From positions 124,001-188,000 of the forward strand of contig JAQGDQ010000270.1 of assembly GCA_030141605.1 (NCBI GenBank): a stretch of 64,000 bases of DNA, in the 5' to 3' direction. The notes under the pieces are model-generated. The model was not told where the DNA came from. It saw nothing but the letters and a program-made list of their open reading frames with translations, and did not search any database. A program made the translations under genes and the position numbers. Of the stretch, positions 46,722 to 56,937 are shown piece after piece (the first letter of the stretch is position 1; each line of letters begins with the position of its first letter). Source of the stretch: Tubiluchus corallicola (lineage: Eukaryota; Priapulida; Priapulimorpha; Priapulimorphida; Tubiluchidae).

Positions 46722-49700
46722 ATGACAAAAAATAATTATGAGCTGGATTTGAAGACTCTGACTTTCAAAACGATTAAAGCTCTAAAACTAATGAAATTAA
46801 CGGTTCTTGTTCTTCTAATTTCGGCATTGGGCACAGCAATGGCGAGCGAGACCTACTCGCAAACCAAGAGATTGACACTAGAGGCGGGCAACGTGATGGT
46901 GAAAGAGGTGCTAGCCAAAATTGAGTCTCAAAGTGAGTTTCACTTTTTGTATAGTGAAAAAGTCGTAGATGTTAACAGGAGGGTTAATGTTGAATTTGAG
47001 GATCAGAAAATTGAAGACGTACTTAATTTACTGTTCGCCGGTACCGATATTACCTATGTTATAAAGGACAGGATTATTGTTTTGTCGTCGACAGGAGTTG
47101 TTGAAGACAGTGCCGGTACTGCTCAGCAGCAGGCTGTAGTCAGAGGGAAGGTTACTGACACCAACGGAGAGCCCTTGCCAGGAGTTACCATACTTGTAAA
47201 AGGTACCACCAATGGAACAGTTTCGAAAGGCGACGGAAGCTACGGACTAAATGTAGAAGACGACGATGCTATACTGGTTTATTCATTTATCGGATTTGCT
47301 TCCCAGGAAATTGAGGTAGCCGGAAAAACCACTATTAATGCTATTATGCAAACTTCCGCCATTGATATTGATGAGGTTGTGGCCATAGGTTACGGAATGC
47401 AGAAGAAGGTAAACCTAACCGGGTCGGTAACTTCGGTAAAAGCTGAAGAACTGCAAGATATCCCGGTGGCAAACCTTTCGAATGCTATGGCAGGTCGTGC
47501 TCCAGGGGTTCAGGTTGTTGGAACTTCTGGTTTGGCTGGTGCTACTTCAAGCATAAGAATCAGGGGAGGTATTAGCGAGCCCCTTTTTGTTATTGACGGG
47601 GTGATCTCAGGGAAATCGGATTTTGATGCGCTTGACCCCAGTGAAGTGGAGAGTATTAACTTTCTGAAAGATGCGGCTAGTGCTGCCGTATATGGGGCCA
47701 AGGCAGGTAATGGTGTTGTTATTATTACTACAAAAAGCGGAGGTGAGCATAAGCCAAGGTTTAGCTTCAAGTCCTCTTTCTCCACTTCCCGTACAACAAA
47801 GCCTATCCAAAGTTATACAGCAGCACAGGAGCTTGAGTATGTAAACAGAATGATGGAAACCCGTGGACAGCCAATGCCCTATGGACAGAATATTATGGAT
47901 TATTTCAAAGACAAAAGCTATGATATTAATGATCTAATCTGGCAAAATCCTTCGGTTCAGCAACACAATATTAGTGTTGACGGCGGCTCGGATAAGATTA
48001 GATACTATATGTCTCTGGGCTATCATACCGAGGATGGTTCGTATCATAATACAAATTACGATCGTTACAATTTCCGTTCTAACGTAACAGCACATATTAC
48101 CGATCGTTTTAAAATTAACCTAAACATCAGTGGTAATCAACGAAACTATGACCGTTGGTATTGGCCATATGATGGAGCTGAAAACTTTAACGTTACTGAT
48201 TGGTATCGTGCAACTTTTAACTGGACACGTTTATATCCGTTTTATACCGATGCTGATGGCAATCCAACGAATGATCCAAATGACTATCCTGTTCGTCCGG
48301 CAGGTGGTTATCACCCTCCTGAAATCATGCTAAATGGTGGTTATCGTCAAACTAAGCACCGCTCGTTTAATGGAATTTTGCGGTTTGATTTAGATTTTAG
48401 CGAATATGTAAAAGGCTTGTCAACTTCTGTTCAGGCCAATCTGAATGCTTACGATAGAAATATGAAATCATACATTGTTCATAACGAATGGTATGTTTTC
48501 CAATCGGGAAGTACCGAAAATCAATTTATCCCTGGTCCGATTGATTTCACAAAGACAGCATCACACAATTTAAGTGCACAATATCCAAAGATTGAGGAGA
48601 GCGTAGATCTAAAAAGTGCTTACCAGCTTAACTGGTTTATTAACTACGAAAGAGAGTTTGGCTATCATAACATTTCAGCTGTTGCTATTTACGAGCAGGC
48701 AGAGAATAGTAGTAAATGGCTTAATGGACAAGCTGAAGATTTACTTTCGACAAATATAGATCAAATTTTCAACGCTTCATCTGATCCTGAAAGAAGACAC
48801 TTCAGTGGAGGAGAGAGCGAAGGCGCAAGTGCATCTTATATTGGTCGAGCAAGTTACAACTTTGCATCAAAATATATTGCTGAATTTTCATTCAGATACG
48901 ATGGTAACTATCGTTTTGCTCCAGGCAGTCGCTGGGGATTTTTTCCGTCATTTTCTGCAGGTTGGAGGCTTTCTGAAGAAGATTTTATGAAAGGTGTAGA
49001 CTGGTTATCCAACCTAAAATTACGTGGTTCATATGGGACAACCGGCTCTCTTGAAAACATTAGTGGTACCGCTATAGCTCCCTGGCAATGGACAAACTAC
49101 TACAACAAAGCATCTGGTTTTATATTCGGGACAACATACCAGGATGGGATATCGCCGGGAACTATGCCAAATCCTAATATTACCTGGTCAACCATTAAAA
49201 ACTGGAACTTCGGTTTGGAATATGGATTATTTAATAATAGATTGACCGGGGAGTTTGATATTTGGAGTAAAAATATCAGTGATATTCTTGGCCCCAGGTC
49301 GGGGTCAACTCCAACAACATTAGGTGCCGATTTACCATGGGAAAATTATGCCGAACGTAAATGGAATGGTTTCGAAATTTCAGCAACTTATAAGAACAGG
49401 ATTGGTGGTGAACTGTATTATGAGGTGTACGCCAACATGGGGTATGCCATTGATGAATGGGTGGTTTATGATGAGCCTGAATCTTACACTGATGGAACCT
49501 ATAAAGATAATTGGAGAAGTCGTATTGGAAAACCATCTGCAAGAGTTGGAGGCCTGATTTCGAAAGGAATTATCCGTACACAAGAGCAGTTGGATGCCAT
49601 CCCCGAAGGCTATACAGTTTTTGGTCGCGAACCGCAAATTGGCACAATATTATTTGAGGATATAAGAGGGGACGATTACTCGGAAGGGCCTGACGGAAAA

Positions 49701-50225
49701 ATCGACAATAACGACTGGACATATCTGAGCGATAACGGTGCACCCCGTATAAACTATGGTTTTGGAACTAATCTTGAGTGGAAAGGCATAAAGGTAAATG
49801 CCCATTTTCAAGGTGTTGGTGCGTATGATAGAATGGTTGCAACAAAAAACACTAGTAGCGGGGGCGTATTCCAGAGTGATCGTCCTTACTTCGAACTTTG
49901 GGCAGACAATTATTGGACACCTGAAAACCCGGATGCTAAATATCCAAGAGTTGCAGGTTACATGAATCAATCTGAGTTTGGTGGCGGTCCATCTTCATTC
50001 TGGGTAAGGAATGGTGCATATTTACGTTTGAAAAACCTAAACATTCGCTATTCTCTACCCAATATCTGGTTTGAAAGAGTTGGGTTGAATGACATTCAGT
50101 TATACTTTAATGGAACCAACTTGTTTGTGATTTCCGGATTTAAAGAGCATGACCCGGAACAGGCAACACTGGATTCATATCCTCTTATGAAAACCTTTAC
50201 AGGTGGTTTAAGTATTAATTTCTAA
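46722..50225 (+). CDS. susC: SusC/RagA-type TonB-dependent receptor
   Basis: Outer-membrane importer of glycans or peptides working with the SusD lipoprotein. The 1167-residue protein has a signal sequence (cleavage near MASETYSQ at ~47), an STN signalling domain (~50-121) matching the FecR partner, a carboxypeptidase-regulatory-like domain (~139-215; VVRGKVTDTNGEPLPGVTIL), and the TonB-box-like DEVVAIGYGMQKK at 218-228. The plug follows (LFVIDGVISGKSDFDAL, SAAVYGAKAGNGVVIITTKS), then a 22-strand barrel ending SINF. ATG 46722 gives a long N-region; Met24 is an alternative start. The presence of STN ties import to ECF sigma control. Confidence 0.96.
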   Translation: MTKNNYELDLKTLTFKTIKALKLMKLTVLVLLISALGTAMASETYSQTKRLTLEAGNVMVKEVLAKIESQSEFHFLYSEKVVDVNRRVNVEFEDQKIEDVLNLLFAGTDITYVIKDRIIVLSSTGVVEDSAGTAQQQAVVRGKVTDTNGEPLPGVTILVKGTTNGTVSKGDGSYGLNVEDDDAILVYSFIGFASQEIEVAGKTTINAIMQTSAIDIDEVVAIGYGMQKKVNLTGSVTSVKAEELQDIPVANLSNAMAGRAPGVQVVGTSGLAGATSSIRIRGGISEPLFVIDGVISGKSDFDALDPSEVESINFLKDAASAAVYGAKAGNGVVIITTKSGGEHKPRFSFKSSFSTSRTTKPIQSYTAAQELEYVNRMMETRGQPMPYGQNIMDYFKDKSYDINDLIWQNPSVQQHNISVDGGSDKIRYYMSLGYHTEDGSYHNTNYDRYNFRSNVTAHITDRFKINLNISGNQRNYDRWYWPYDGAENFNVTDWYRATFNWTRLYPFYTDADGNPTNDPNDYPVRPAGGYHPPEIMLNGGYRQTKHRSFNGILRFDLDFSEYVKGLSTSVQANLNAYDRNMKSYIVHNEWYVFQSGSTENQFIPGPIDFTKTASHNLSAQYPKIEESVDLKSAYQLNWFINYEREFGYHNISAVAIYEQAENSSKWLNGQAEDLLSTNIDQIFNASSDPERRHFSGGESEGASASYIGRASYNFASKYIAEFSFRYDGNYRFAPGSRWGFFPSFSAGWRLSEEDFMKGVDWLSNLKLRGSYGTTGSLENISGTAIAPWQWTNYYNKASGFIFGTTYQDGISPGTMPNPNITWSTIKNWNFGLEYGLFNNRLTGEFDIWSKNISDILGPRSGSTPTTLGADLPWENYAERKWNGFEISATYKNRIGGELYYEVYANMGYAIDEWVVYDEPESYTDGTYKDNWRSRIGKPSARVGGLISKGIIRTQEQLDAIPEGYTVFGREPQIGTILFEDIRGDDYSEGPDGKIDNNDWTYLSDNGAPRINYGFGTNLEWKGIKVNAHFQGVGAYDRMVATKNTSSGGVFQSDRPYFELWADNYWTPENPDAKYPRVAGYMNQSEFGGGPSSFWVRNGAYLRLKNLNIRYSLPNIWFERVGLNDIQLYFNGTNLFVISGFKEHDPEQATLDSYPLMKTFTGGLSINF

Positions 50226-50238
50226 AAATAACAGAGAG

Positions 50239-51996
50239 ATGAAAAAGAACTTATTATATATTTTTGTAACAAAACTCTTAAGCACTTTCATTGTCACTAT
50301 CCTTCTGTTTAGTTGTAGCGGTGTAATCGATAGAGTTGAAGACCTTGGAAGGTATCCAGGAGAGGGTACTTTTGACGATGTCCAGACAGTAGAGGCTTAT
50401 TTGGCAAACCTGTATGCGATTACCCTAGGGGGGTGGCCGCTTAACGATGGTAATAAAGCTGACGAAAGTGGGAATATTATTGGTCCCGATTGGGTAACGA
50501 CAAGCAATGGTACCATGAAACATTGGCCTTATGCCAGCATTAGAAAGATAAACATTTTTTTAAATGAATTACCTGAAGGCAATATACCAGAAGATAAGAA
50601 ACCGGCTCTGATTGCTCAGGCAAAATTTATGCGTGCCTATCACTATTTCAAAATGGTGGTATACCATGGTGGCGTTCCTATTATTAAGGTGGCGCAGGGA
50701 GTGGAAGACGACCTGAGCGTAAGCAGGAACAGTACTGCCGAGTGTTTCGATTTTATAGTACAGGACTTAGATGATGCCCTTACAGCTTTACCAGCCAAAT
50801 ATGAAGGCCCCGACCGTGGTAGAATTGATAAGGCTAGTGCGTTGTCATTTAAAGGGCGTGTGCTACTGTATAAAGCATCTCCGCAGTTTAATCCATCAAA
50901 CCCTTATGGAAACAGCTATTGGCAAGATGCCTTTGTTGCTAATGAAGAAGCTATTGACTTTTTGAATGAGAATGGATATGGATTATTGGAGAATTATGTT
51001 GATATTTTTGAAACCGATAGTCACAAAGAGAACGTACTTTCTGTAATTTATCAGGATCCAATAAAAACGAACGGACGTGGTGAAGCTTCAGTTCGCCCTT
51101 TATCGGAGTCTAAAAATTATACTGGGGGGGATCAGCCCATTTGGACAGTTGCCGAGGCTTACCCAATGTTGGATGGGAAGCAGCCCGGAACTTCAGGTAA
51201 ATACGATTACAATGTGCAAACCTTCTGGCAGAACCGCGATCCGCGCTTTGCTGCCAACATAGTTTGGAATGGGGAGGTTTACGAGCTGAGTGGGAAAGCT
51301 GATCGTCGTCAGTACACGATGACCAATATTGCGGAGTCGGTTGATGCCTTTGGTTATGTAATTCAGGGTGAGACCCACTACCGTACAGGGTTATACTGCC
51401 GTAAAGGAATTAATGAATCGCTAACTCCGGCTTTGGTTTCGACAAATGATTACGACTGGCCCGAGATTCGCTACACTGAAGTGCTGCTCAATTATGCAGA
51501 AGTAGCTAACGAAACGGGTAGCTCGGACGCAGCTATTCAAGCGTTGAAAGATATTCGTGAACGTGCTGGTATAGAGGTGGGTGCAGATGGGATGTATGGT
51601 CTAAAAGCTGGGATGAGTCGTGAAGAGGTGCGGGAGGCAATTCTTCATGAAAAATACATTGAAATGCTATTTGAAGGAAAACGTTTCTGGGATTTGCGCC
51701 GTCATCGTATGTTAGATCGTTTGGATGGAATGCGTAAATATGGAATTATGGCTATGACAGTTGATGGGCGTGATTACGAGAATGTAACGGCAGACGATGT
51801 AGTTAAAGCCAAAAACTATGAGTGGCTGCCAGAAGATTTTAGCTATTCCGTTGAAGAACTAATTACTAATGGGCCAAAAGAGATGGTTATGCCCGAAAAG
51901 TATTATTTCTTCCCTATTCAGTTATCACATATCGACCGTAACCCGAATCTGGAACAGAACAAAGAGTGGGGCGGATCATTTAATCCTGAGTTGTAA
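50239..51996 (+). CDS. susD: SusD/RagB-family surface lipoprotein
   Basis: Surface lid of the SusCD importer. The 585-residue lipoprotein has a signal peptide ending LLFSC, with Cys26 lipidated. The helical TPR-like core shows QAKFMRAYHYFKMVVYHGGV, DKASALSFKGRVLLYKASPQ, and the conserved C-terminal RYTEVLLNYAEVANETG and KYIEMLFEGKRFWDLRRHRM. The last residues, EWGGSFNPEL, are typical. Only 13 bases separate it from susC. The substrate cannot be read from sequence. Confidence 0.95.
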   Translation: MKKNLLYIFVTKLLSTFIVTILLFSCSGVIDRVEDLGRYPGEGTFDDVQTVEAYLANLYAITLGGWPLNDGNKADESGNIIGPDWVTTSNGTMKHWPYASIRKINIFLNELPEGNIPEDKKPALIAQAKFMRAYHYFKMVVYHGGVPIIKVAQGVEDDLSVSRNSTAECFDFIVQDLDDALTALPAKYEGPDRGRIDKASALSFKGRVLLYKASPQFNPSNPYGNSYWQDAFVANEEAIDFLNENGYGLLENYVDIFETDSHKENVLSVIYQDPIKTNGRGEASVRPLSESKNYTGGDQPIWTVAEAYPMLDGKQPGTSGKYDYNVQTFWQNRDPRFAANIVWNGEVYELSGKADRRQYTMTNIAESVDAFGYVIQGETHYRTGLYCRKGINESLTPALVSTNDYDWPEIRYTEVLLNYAEVANETGSSDAAIQALKDIRERAGIEVGADGMYGLKAGMSREEVREAILHEKYIEMLFEGKRFWDLRRHRMLDRLDGMRKYGIMAMTVDGRDYENVTADDVVKAKNYEWLPEDFSYSVEELITNGPKEMVMPEKYYFFPIQLSHIDRNPNLEQNKEWGGSFNPEL

Positions 51997-52013
51997 CTAG
52001 TTAATTTATTTAA

Positions 52014-54950
52014 ATGTTTATTATGAATAACCCAAGTAAAAAACTGATTTTAATTGCAATATTTTGTGTACTATTTAATATGCTCCGGGCACAAGAGTAC
52101 AAAAAAGAAGTTGAAAAGCTGCCCATTATCAATGGTGCCTACGAGACCGGTGTTGAAGAAGACTGGCTTATTAAAAAACCAACAGAAAAAGCCCAGGTAT
52201 TCAGAAACAAAAACAACAACGAACTTATCCTTTCTAATGGGATAATTTCACGGTCGTTCCGGTTAAGTCCGAATGCTGCAACAACCAGCTTAAAGGTACT
52301 TGGCAAGCAAGAAGAGCACATCCGTGCAGTAAAGCCCGAGGCTATTGTTTCGGTAAATGGTTTTACTGTGAATGTAGGTGGTTTGCTTGGTCAGCCTAAT
52401 TTGGCATTCCTTTACCCTGATTGGTTGAATGATTTAACCGCCGATCCTCTCTCTTTCAAGTTTACAGGGTTTAAAGTTGGAGCACCCGAGAAGCGTTTTG
52501 AGTGGAAAAGGGTGCGCCATTGCGCACCCGATGCTGAGTGGCCGCCTAAAGGGGTGAAACTGCAAATGGACTACCAGCTGACAGATGTCACACCAGGAGA
52601 CCTGGTTTCGTTGGCACAAGAAAGCAGCATTGGAAGAAAGGAGATTTATAGTGATGTTTTCGCAACGATGGCCGATGCTTGGAGTATTCGTACCAGCCCA
52701 GCGCACGAAAGGAGTTCATTTTTTAACGAGGGGAAACCGGGTGAAATTTACACGCCCAACAACACCGCAGTTTATGCCGAATATAAACTACCTTCAGGAA
52801 CAGGTTTGGTGGAAACATCGATAGATGCCGGCACGGATTTAAGTGGTTTGTGGGGGCCTGGGATCGCTCTGGTTTGGAACGATCGCACAATAAAGTTTAA
52901 TATGCGCCCCGGGAATGAATCGGGTGTAAAAAACAACGGAGCCTGGCGTTTTACTGTTTTTGATGGTAAACGTGAAAATACCCGTGCTGGGGGAAAAGAC
53001 AATGTTGATTTTAGCGGGACTTATTTCTTGCGCCTAAGAATTGACGGTACTAAAGTTTATTGTGAAGCCAAGCCAAAAGATGGCAAGTGGAAAACTTATA
53101 AAGCTATCGATTTTGAAAAGGAAGTTCCTGATCCTATTTCTGTTCGAATTGGGAAAATGGGGCGAAATGCTTTGGGTGAAGACCACGAATTTCCGGGTGA
53201 GCTGGTACGTTTAAGGATGAACAGTTTTGCAGCTTACGGTAAGTTGGATAAAAATGAGATTCAGAAAATTACATCGAAACTTAGCGACCTGCAAAAACTG
53301 CTTATTTCGGTAAATTATGAAATGTATGATGGAGTTCCGGTCTTATCGAAGTGGATAACGGTTAAAAACAGCTCTGGTCAGCCGGTAAAAGTTGATCAGA
53401 TTATTTCTGAATATCTGGGTATTGCTGATCATAATCCTTATGGAGGTTATCGTGGTCGCGAGGATTTGAAAATAAAGCCCAATATTTATTTCGAAACCGA
53501 CATGGCTTTTTCGGCCATGGCAGCCAAAGTTGCCAATGGCCAAACTGTGCATTGGGGTACAGATCAGGATTACGTAACCCAGATTTCATGGATTCAGGAT
53601 GTTAAAAACACCATGCGCATCTATCCGCTTCAGGGTTATCATTTAACTGTTTCCGCAGGTGAATCGTTCGAATCCATACGATCGTTTATGATCCCTTACG
53701 ATTCGTATGACAAAGAACGAAACGGCCTTGCTCAGCGGAAAATGTATCGTGTGATTGCACCATGGGTTACCGAAAACCCGATGATGTTCCACATTACCCG
53801 TTCGAAATGGGAAGATTATACCAACGGAATTAATCAGGCAGCAGAAGTGGGCTATGAGATGGTAAACTTTTCGTTTGGCAGTGGCTTTAGTCCTGAAAAC
53901 GAAAGCGAAGAGAACTACGCAAAAATGAAAAAATATGCCCAATATGCCGACAGCAAGGGGATTAAGATTGGCACCTACTCTTTACTTGCATCGCGACGGA
54001 TTAGCGATAAAGATGATGTGGTAAACCCTAAAACCGGAAGGCCTGGTGGCTTTGCTACTTTTGGAAATTCGCCCTGCTTGGAAAGTGAATGGGGGCAGGA
54101 ATATTTTAGAAAAATGTACCGTATGTTTTCCGAAACAGGTCTTATGACCTTTACCCACGATGGAAGCTACCCGGGTGATGTTTGTGCATCAACTGAGCAT
54201 CCGGGGCATGAAGGTTTGGGTGATTCGCAATATAAGCAATGGAAGAAGATTACCGATTTTTATAAGTGGTGTAAAGGTCAGGGTGTTCATTTACGGGTTC
54301 CCGATTACTACTACTTATCAGGCTCGAACCAAAATGGGGTTGGTTACCGCGAAAACAACTGGTCGCTTCCCCGCCGCCATCAGTTGATTCATACCCGGCA
54401 GAATATTTTTGATGGTACCTGGGAAAGTATCCCATCTATGCGCTGGAGTTTTATTCCATTGGCGCAATATCATGGAGGAGGTCCTGCTGCTACCATTGAG
54501 CCACTGAGCGAGCATCTCGACCATTACGAAATGATGCTGGTAAGCAATATTGGTATGGGCATTCAATCGGCATTGCGGGGCCCGCGTTTATACGATACTG
54601 AAGAGACCAAGCAAATGGTTACTCGCGTGGTTGATTGGTATAAGAAGTACAGGGACATTCTTGAAAGTGATATCATTCACCTGCGTCGTGCCGATGGCCG
54701 CGATATTGATTATATGATGCATGTAAATCCTGAGTTGAAAGAGAAAGGGTTCTTACTGGTCTTCAACCCAACAGATAATGTAGTACGAAAAAAGATTACT
54801 GTACCGCTGTATTACACTGGCCTAAGCAAAAAGGCCAAGGTTAGGGAGCAGGAAAACCCTGCAAAATCATTTAAGCTGAACCGGGAGTACGAAATTGAAG
54901 TAGAAGTGGAAGTTCAACCCAATTGGTATAACTGGTATGTGGTTGAGTAG
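52014..54950 (+). CDS. Secreted GH36-like glycoside hydrolase with LamG-type insert
   Basis: A 978-residue secreted protein with a signal peptide ending near LRA-Q27. The N-terminal part (~50-250) resembles the beta-supersandwich of clan GH-D enzymes (LILSNGIISRSFRLSPNAAT). A concanavalin-like jelly roll appears inserted at ~250-410 (GLWGPGIALVWNDRTIKFNM, FLRLRIDGTKVYCEAKPKDG). The sandwich resumes (VPVLSKWITVKNSSGQPVKV), then a barrel follows with GYEMVNFSFGSG, LMTFTHDGSYPGD (Asp716 a candidate nucleophile), and VHLRVPDYYYLSG. Alpha-galactosidase-like activity is a guess from this layout. As the only enzyme beside susC-susD, it probably processes the imported glycan. Confidence 0.55.
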   Translation: MFIMNNPSKKLILIAIFCVLFNMLRAQEYKKEVEKLPIINGAYETGVEEDWLIKKPTEKAQVFRNKNNNELILSNGIISRSFRLSPNAATTSLKVLGKQEEHIRAVKPEAIVSVNGFTVNVGGLLGQPNLAFLYPDWLNDLTADPLSFKFTGFKVGAPEKRFEWKRVRHCAPDAEWPPKGVKLQMDYQLTDVTPGDLVSLAQESSIGRKEIYSDVFATMADAWSIRTSPAHERSSFFNEGKPGEIYTPNNTAVYAEYKLPSGTGLVETSIDAGTDLSGLWGPGIALVWNDRTIKFNMRPGNESGVKNNGAWRFTVFDGKRENTRAGGKDNVDFSGTYFLRLRIDGTKVYCEAKPKDGKWKTYKAIDFEKEVPDPISVRIGKMGRNALGEDHEFPGELVRLRMNSFAAYGKLDKNEIQKITSKLSDLQKLLISVNYEMYDGVPVLSKWITVKNSSGQPVKVDQIISEYLGIADHNPYGGYRGREDLKIKPNIYFETDMAFSAMAAKVANGQTVHWGTDQDYVTQISWIQDVKNTMRIYPLQGYHLTVSAGESFESIRSFMIPYDSYDKERNGLAQRKMYRVIAPWVTENPMMFHITRSKWEDYTNGINQAAEVGYEMVNFSFGSGFSPENESEENYAKMKKYAQYADSKGIKIGTYSLLASRRISDKDDVVNPKTGRPGGFATFGNSPCLESEWGQEYFRKMYRMFSETGLMTFTHDGSYPGDVCASTEHPGHEGLGDSQYKQWKKITDFYKWCKGQGVHLRVPDYYYLSGSNQNGVGYRENNWSLPRRHQLIHTRQNIFDGTWESIPSMRWSFIPLAQYHGGGPAATIEPLSEHLDHYEMMLVSNIGMGIQSALRGPRLYDTEETKQMVTRVVDWYKKYRDILESDIIHLRRADGRDIDYMMHVNPELKEKGFLLVFNPTDNVVRKKITVPLYYTGLSKKAKVREQENPAKSFKLNREYEIEVEVEVQPNWYNWYVVE

Positions 54951-55020
54951 ATGTAGAATGTAAAGGTGGACACTGTTTCACAAAGTGTGTAAACTAAAAA
55001 AATACCGAGGGTTTGGCTAT

Positions 55021-56217
55021 TTATAGCTGGACCCTTTTTTCAAATATAACTAAGAACTGATTCAAGACAATGCCCCAGTTTCTGATTGGCATTGACCATT
55101 TTTTAGTTGCTTCTCTGGTTGCCAAAAATACAGATTTCATTACAGCCTGGTCTGACGGGAATGAAAGTTTGTTTTTTGTGTATTTTCTGATTTTTCCGTT
55201 GAGATTCTCAATCAGGTTGGTTGTATAAATTATCTTTCTGATTTCCAGCGGAAACTCAAAGAATACTGTTAGGTCTTCCCAGTTGTCTCGCCAGCTTTTA
55301 ATTGCGTAAGAGTATTTATCCTCCCAAGCTGATGCAAAATCTTCTAAAGCTGCTTTTGCAGCCTCTTTTGTAGGGGCATTATAGATTTGCTTCATATCTT
55401 TTGTAAATGCCTTTTTATCTTTCCAAACCACGTATCTGCTTGCGTTACGGATTTGATGAACAACACATATTTGTGTTTTAGATTCAGGGAAAACAGTTCG
55501 GATAGTATCTGTAAAGCCATTCAAGTTATCTGTTGCCGTAATCAGGATATCGTTAACTCCACGGGCTTTCATATCGGTAAGTACGTTCATCCAAAAGGCA
55601 GCGGACTCACTCTTGCCCAACCATAAGCCAAGAACCTCTTTTTTCCCATCTCTGCGAAGTCCTACGGCAATGTAAACGGTTTTGTTGACGACCTTAGAGT
55701 TCTCCCGCACTTTAAATACAATGCCATCCATCCAAACAATTAGGTATACAATTTCCAGAGGTCGGTTCTGCCACGCTACAATGTCGTTGGTGACTGAATC
55801 GGTAATCCTTGATATGGTGGATGTAGAAACTTCAAAACCGTATAGCTCCCGAATTTGCTCTTCAATATCGCTATTACTCATTCCTTTAGCATAAAACGAA
55901 ACAATGATATTCTCTAAGCCATCGACCATGTTCCCTCCTTTGGGTACAATCATCGGATTAAACGAAGCATCACGGTCTCGGGGAACCTGAATGTTGGATT
56001 CTCCCAGAGTGGTTCGGACTCTCTTCTCTGAATAGCCATTGCGGGCATTCTGATTATCCGATTTTTGATTTTTATCATAGCCTAAATGACCATCGAGTTC
56101 TCCTTCAAGCATCTTTTCAATGCCTCGTTTTTGGAACTCTTGTAAAAAACCATTGAGCTCTTCCCCTGAATTAAACTGTTCAAGGAAATCATCATTTAAT
56201 AAATCTTCTTTTTTCAT
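55021..56217 (-). CDS. IS256-family transposase
   Basis: A 398-residue DDE transposase of the mutator-like superfamily. The N-terminal part has [20 protein letters not shown] and [11 protein letters not shown]. The catalytic residues are in [13 protein letters not shown] (Asp), [10 protein letters not shown] (Asp), then [13 protein letters not shown], and [20 protein letters not shown] (Glu). It is full length and uninterrupted, so the element may still be mobile. It is transcribed against the adjacent glycoside hydrolase gene. Confidence 0.96.
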   Translation of the reverse strand: MKKEDLLNDDFLEQFNSGEELNGFLQEFQKRGIEKMLEGELDGHLGYDKNQKSDNQNARNGYSEKRVRTTLGESNIQVPRDRDASFNPMIVPKGGNMVDGLENIIVSFYAKGMSNSDIEEQIRELYGFEVSTSTISRITDSVTNDIVAWQNRPLEIVYLIVWMDGIVFKVRENSKVVNKTVYIAVGLRRDGKKEVLGLWLGKSESAAFWMNVLTDMKARGVNDILITATDNLNGFTDTIRTVFPESKTQICVVHQIRNASRYVVWKDKKAFTKDMKQIYNAPTKEAAKAALEDFASAWEDKYSYAIKSWRDNWEDLTVFFEFPLEIRKIIYTTNLIENLNGKIRKYTKNKLSFPSDQAVMKSVFLATREATKKWSMPIRNWGIVLNQFLVIFEKRVQL

Positions 56218-56248
56218 TACTGTCTAAAGTTTTAAAATTAAACAAAAA

Positions 56249-56278
56249 AATGCCGAGGGTTGCAACCCTCGGCATTTT
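56249..56278. terminator. Perfect palindrome inside the IS
   Basis: AATGCCGAGGGTT and its exact complement meet without a real loop, flanked by A and T runs on either side. It sits just upstream of the transposase ATG and would stop transcription entering the element from outside, a usual safeguard of insertion sequences. Confidence 0.6.
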
Positions 56279-56310
56279 CTATTTACACAGTTTATGAGAT
56301 AGTGCTTTTA

Positions 56311-56337
56311 GATCTTTGCAAAGCTCAGCTTTTTATC
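56311..56337 (+). repeat. Dispersed repeat, copy J (left edge only)
   Basis: gatctttgcaaagctcagct followed by ttttatc matches the left edge of copy F. It stands immediately outside the IS256 right end. Confidence 0.45.
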
Positions 56338-56390
56338 TGTAGCGCAGATTCCTAAGTGTTCCCGTCTTCAGTAGAGTAACGGTTTTTTGT

Positions 56391-56864
56391 TTATTTTCTT
56401 TTTACCTTACTCCTTGCTGAATAGTTGATATTTAGCGCATGCACCTTTCGGAGCTCTTCCTTTACATCAGTAATAATTCCCATTTTGGTGTATTCATCTG
56501 CTTTCAAAGAGGTAACCATAAATGGAACTTCTGCCTCAGTACGTGCTTCACGCTCCGAAATAATAAAACTCCTAATATCTTCCGGATTGGCAAATGCATC
56601 ATTTAGTTGGATACGTGGTTCTAAACCAAACATTTTCTGATATTGCTCAGTGGGAGTTCCTATATATATGTAACTTACTAATGATTTTTTTTCAAGTTTG
56701 CTTAGTTCTGTTGCTTCTGGTACTCTGACGCGTACTTTCATGGTAACTTCGCGCATAGTGGTTGATACCATGAAAAAGAATAGCAGCATAAATACGATAT
56801 CTGGTAATGCTGATGTTGAGATTGCCGGTATCCCTTTTTTATTATTTTTCCTAAATTTTGACAT
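56391..56864 (-). CDS. exbD: ExbD/TolR-family protein (second copy)
   Basis: A 157-residue biopolymer-transport subunit. A short cytoplasmic head (KNNKKGIPAISTSALPDIVF) leads into one membrane helix (MLLFFFMVSTTM) carrying the proton-relay Asp in LPDIVFM, then a periplasmic domain. With ExbB it uses the proton gradient to energise TonB and thereby TonB-dependent receptors such as the SusC upstream. Last gene of the exbB - membrane protein - exbD - exbD run. Confidence 0.9.
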   Translation of the reverse strand: MSKFRKNNKKGIPAISTSALPDIVFMLLFFFMVSTTMREVTMKVRVRVPEATELSKLEKKSLVSYIYIGTPTEQYQKMFGLEPRIQLNDAFANPEDIRSFIISEREARTEAEVPFMVTSLKADEYTKMGIITDVKEELRKVHALNINYSARSKVKRK

Positions 56865-56937
56865 TTACTTTCTCCCTTTTAATTTGTTTATTAACTTGGC
56901 AGAGAAGATCATACTTCTGTTTTGCCTCTTACTGTCT

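Larger units (their letters stand above)
54966..56313. mobile_element. IS256-family insertion sequence
   Basis: The transposase gene is bracketed by imperfect inverted ends. The left end reads ACTGTTTCACAAAGTGTGTA at about 54970-54990. The right end, on the other strand, reads ACTATCTCATAAACTGTGTA. Both are followed inward by CCGAGGGT. Total length about 1.35 kb, normal for IS256. I find no clear 8-9 base target duplication. It lies between the end of the polysaccharide locus and the exbD genes, beside a repeat-family fragment (copy J). Confidence 0.8.

Noticed and set aside
54955-56325. Target site duplication of the IS256 element
   Set aside because: No convincing direct repeat of 8-9 bases was found at the two ends, so the exact borders are approximate.
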